Positions 63,362-64,000 of a stretch of 64,000 nt of DNA are shown in pieces. The stretch is taken from contig DBCO01000010.1 of assembly GCA_002293145.1 (NCBI GenBank), forward strand, positions 136,697 through 200,696, in the 5' to 3' direction. The position numbers and the translations under genes are program-made. Numbering within the stretch: the first letter of the stretch is position 1; every line of letters begins with the position of its first letter. Source of the stretch: Akkermansiaceae bacterium UBA956. Its GTDB lineage: Bacteria > Verrucomicrobiota > Verrucomicrobiia > Verrucomicrobiales > Akkermansiaceae. The notes under the pieces are model-generated. The model worked only from the letters and a program-made list of their open reading frames with translations, had not been told where the DNA came from and did not search any database.

Positions 63362-64000
63362 AAGATGGGAAAAGTGAGGTTGCGGGGCGCGAAGCTAGGA
63401 GAATCCGATCAACCACGCAAGCCAAAAATAGGTTTTTTTATGGAATTTTCATCAAGAAAAATTAACGAAATGAAGGATGATCGGTGCTATGTGATTCCGC
63501 ATTGCTTCTGTGAAGCATGCGGTGCACGAAAGTGAAGTATGCGGTAGACGAAAAGTACTGTAGATTAGCGCATGTTGGAGATGTAGGGAGATAGGGAATT
63601 TTGAGTAATTCTGATTGCTCTGCAAGTAAGATCTTGGCTGTATCTGGCCGCCTCGATGTAATTGTGGGACTCGGCTTTCCGGGGTGTAGAGTTTTTGTCG
63701 TTTGCCAACTGGCGTAGGGATGCCTGGTGGTGGCGGTCTACATTACGCGCTAATTTTGGGCTTTCAGTGAGGGTGTCTTCACGTAGAAGGCTATGAAGGA
63801 GCCAAGAATATTTTTTCGTTTGCAGCTACCTCGCCCGTGGGAGGAGGGGTGCAACTGGAAGTAATGTTCAGGTCAGAAACTCTCCGCAATGTGCTCAGTC
63901 CAGAGAAACGGGCTTATCAACAACTGCAGCCACGGAATTCCACTAACAGAGCTGATCATTGACAAAGAAATGACTAGCGCAGAGACGCGGAGACGCAGAG
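63362..64000. other. Non-coding end region with short repeats
   Basis: No credible gene is seen in these 639 bases. It holds a 22-base tandem repeat (63510-63553) partly overlapping a hairpin CCGCAT-TGCTTC/GAAGCATGCGG at about 63498-63522, and a final GCAGAGACGCGGAGACGCAGAG pattern near 63979-64000. Confidence 0.6.
63510..63553. repeat. Two tandem copies of a 22-base unit
   Basis: GTGAAGCATGCGGTGCACG plus AAA at 63510-63531 is followed directly by GTGAAGTATGCGGTAGACG plus AAA at 63532-63553, 19 of 22 positions identical. The unit contains the 3' arm of a short hairpin. Confidence 0.75.

Noticed and set aside
1..64000. CRISPR arrays, tRNA and rRNA genes
   Set aside because: No regularly spaced direct repeats of 24-40 bases and no TTCGAATCC-type T-arm with matching cloverleaf was seen.

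Overview
This 64 kb window is a chromosomal segment of a bacterium from the Verrucomicrobiota. Three things point there: a 51-residue 'small basic protein' of the type found in the Planctomycetes-Verrucomicrobia-Chlamydiae group (63206-63361, minus); a four-gene Verru_Chthon pseudopilin cassette (28959-33509), a family named after Verrucomicrobium and Chthoniobacter, plus a second, stand-alone protein A-like gene (15481-18966); and a giant secreted protein with autotransporter-associated beta-strand repeats (49978-54798). A periplasmic sulfatase and a large GH63-type glycosidase fit a polysaccharide-using member of this phylum. No rRNA, tRNA, CRISPR array, prophage or complete insertion sequence was seen.

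Layout. 1-5748: cstA (partial), an AT-rich element with terminal inverted repeats, a chorismate-binding enzyme whose 5' end lies in that element, glnD, a VF530-type DNA-binding protein and a C-terminally truncated metallo-beta-lactamase-fold gene. 5921-9756 (minus): a tightly coupled operon of an FAD-binding photolyase-like protein, a DUF4174 protein, an FAD oxidoreductase, a small membrane protein and an SRPBCC protein. 9810-13443: a decayed gene, a GH63-type glucosidase and a small membrane ORF. 13610-20346: glnS, then the orphan cassette-A-like gene with a secreted partner and a lipoprotein. 20683-22733: pgk-tpiA with a clear terminator. 22800-28227 (minus): L,D-transpeptidase, hflX, sulfatase, HTH-MBL hydrolase and a secreted protein. 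28340-33509: rppH and the cassette. 33516-38801: panD, purA, carA, a cobalamin adenosyltransferase and 5-formyltetrahydrofolate cyclo-ligase. 38892-44334 (minus): a type IV pilus/type II secretion core (two PilB/GspE ATPases, a PilC/GspF protein, a GspG-like pseudopilin). 44552-49950: a three-gene operon, mutS and a bidirectional terminator. 49978-59328: the beta-strand repeat protein, a sodium:alanine symporter, a UvrD-type helicase and a coiled-coil protein. 59348-64000: a frameshifted gene, a DUF2140-like protein, a Wzz-like protein, a pseudouridine synthase, the small basic protein and repeat-bearing non-coding DNA.

How they work together. The pilus/secretion core (38892-44334) is the obvious candidate motor for the class III signal-bearing pseudopilins of the cassette and for the orphan protein A-like gene; the three loci are separate but look like parts of one surface system. 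The 5921-9756 operon resembles light- and flavin-linked stress modules. Most other genes are housekeeping.

Caveats. At least three reading frames break at or next to T/A runs (near 8125, 10090 and 59519), which suggests either gene decay or homopolymer errors in the assembly. Shine-Dalgarno sequences are weak throughout, so many starts were chosen from family N-termini and from stop/start overlaps. All family names come from reading motifs; no database search was run.
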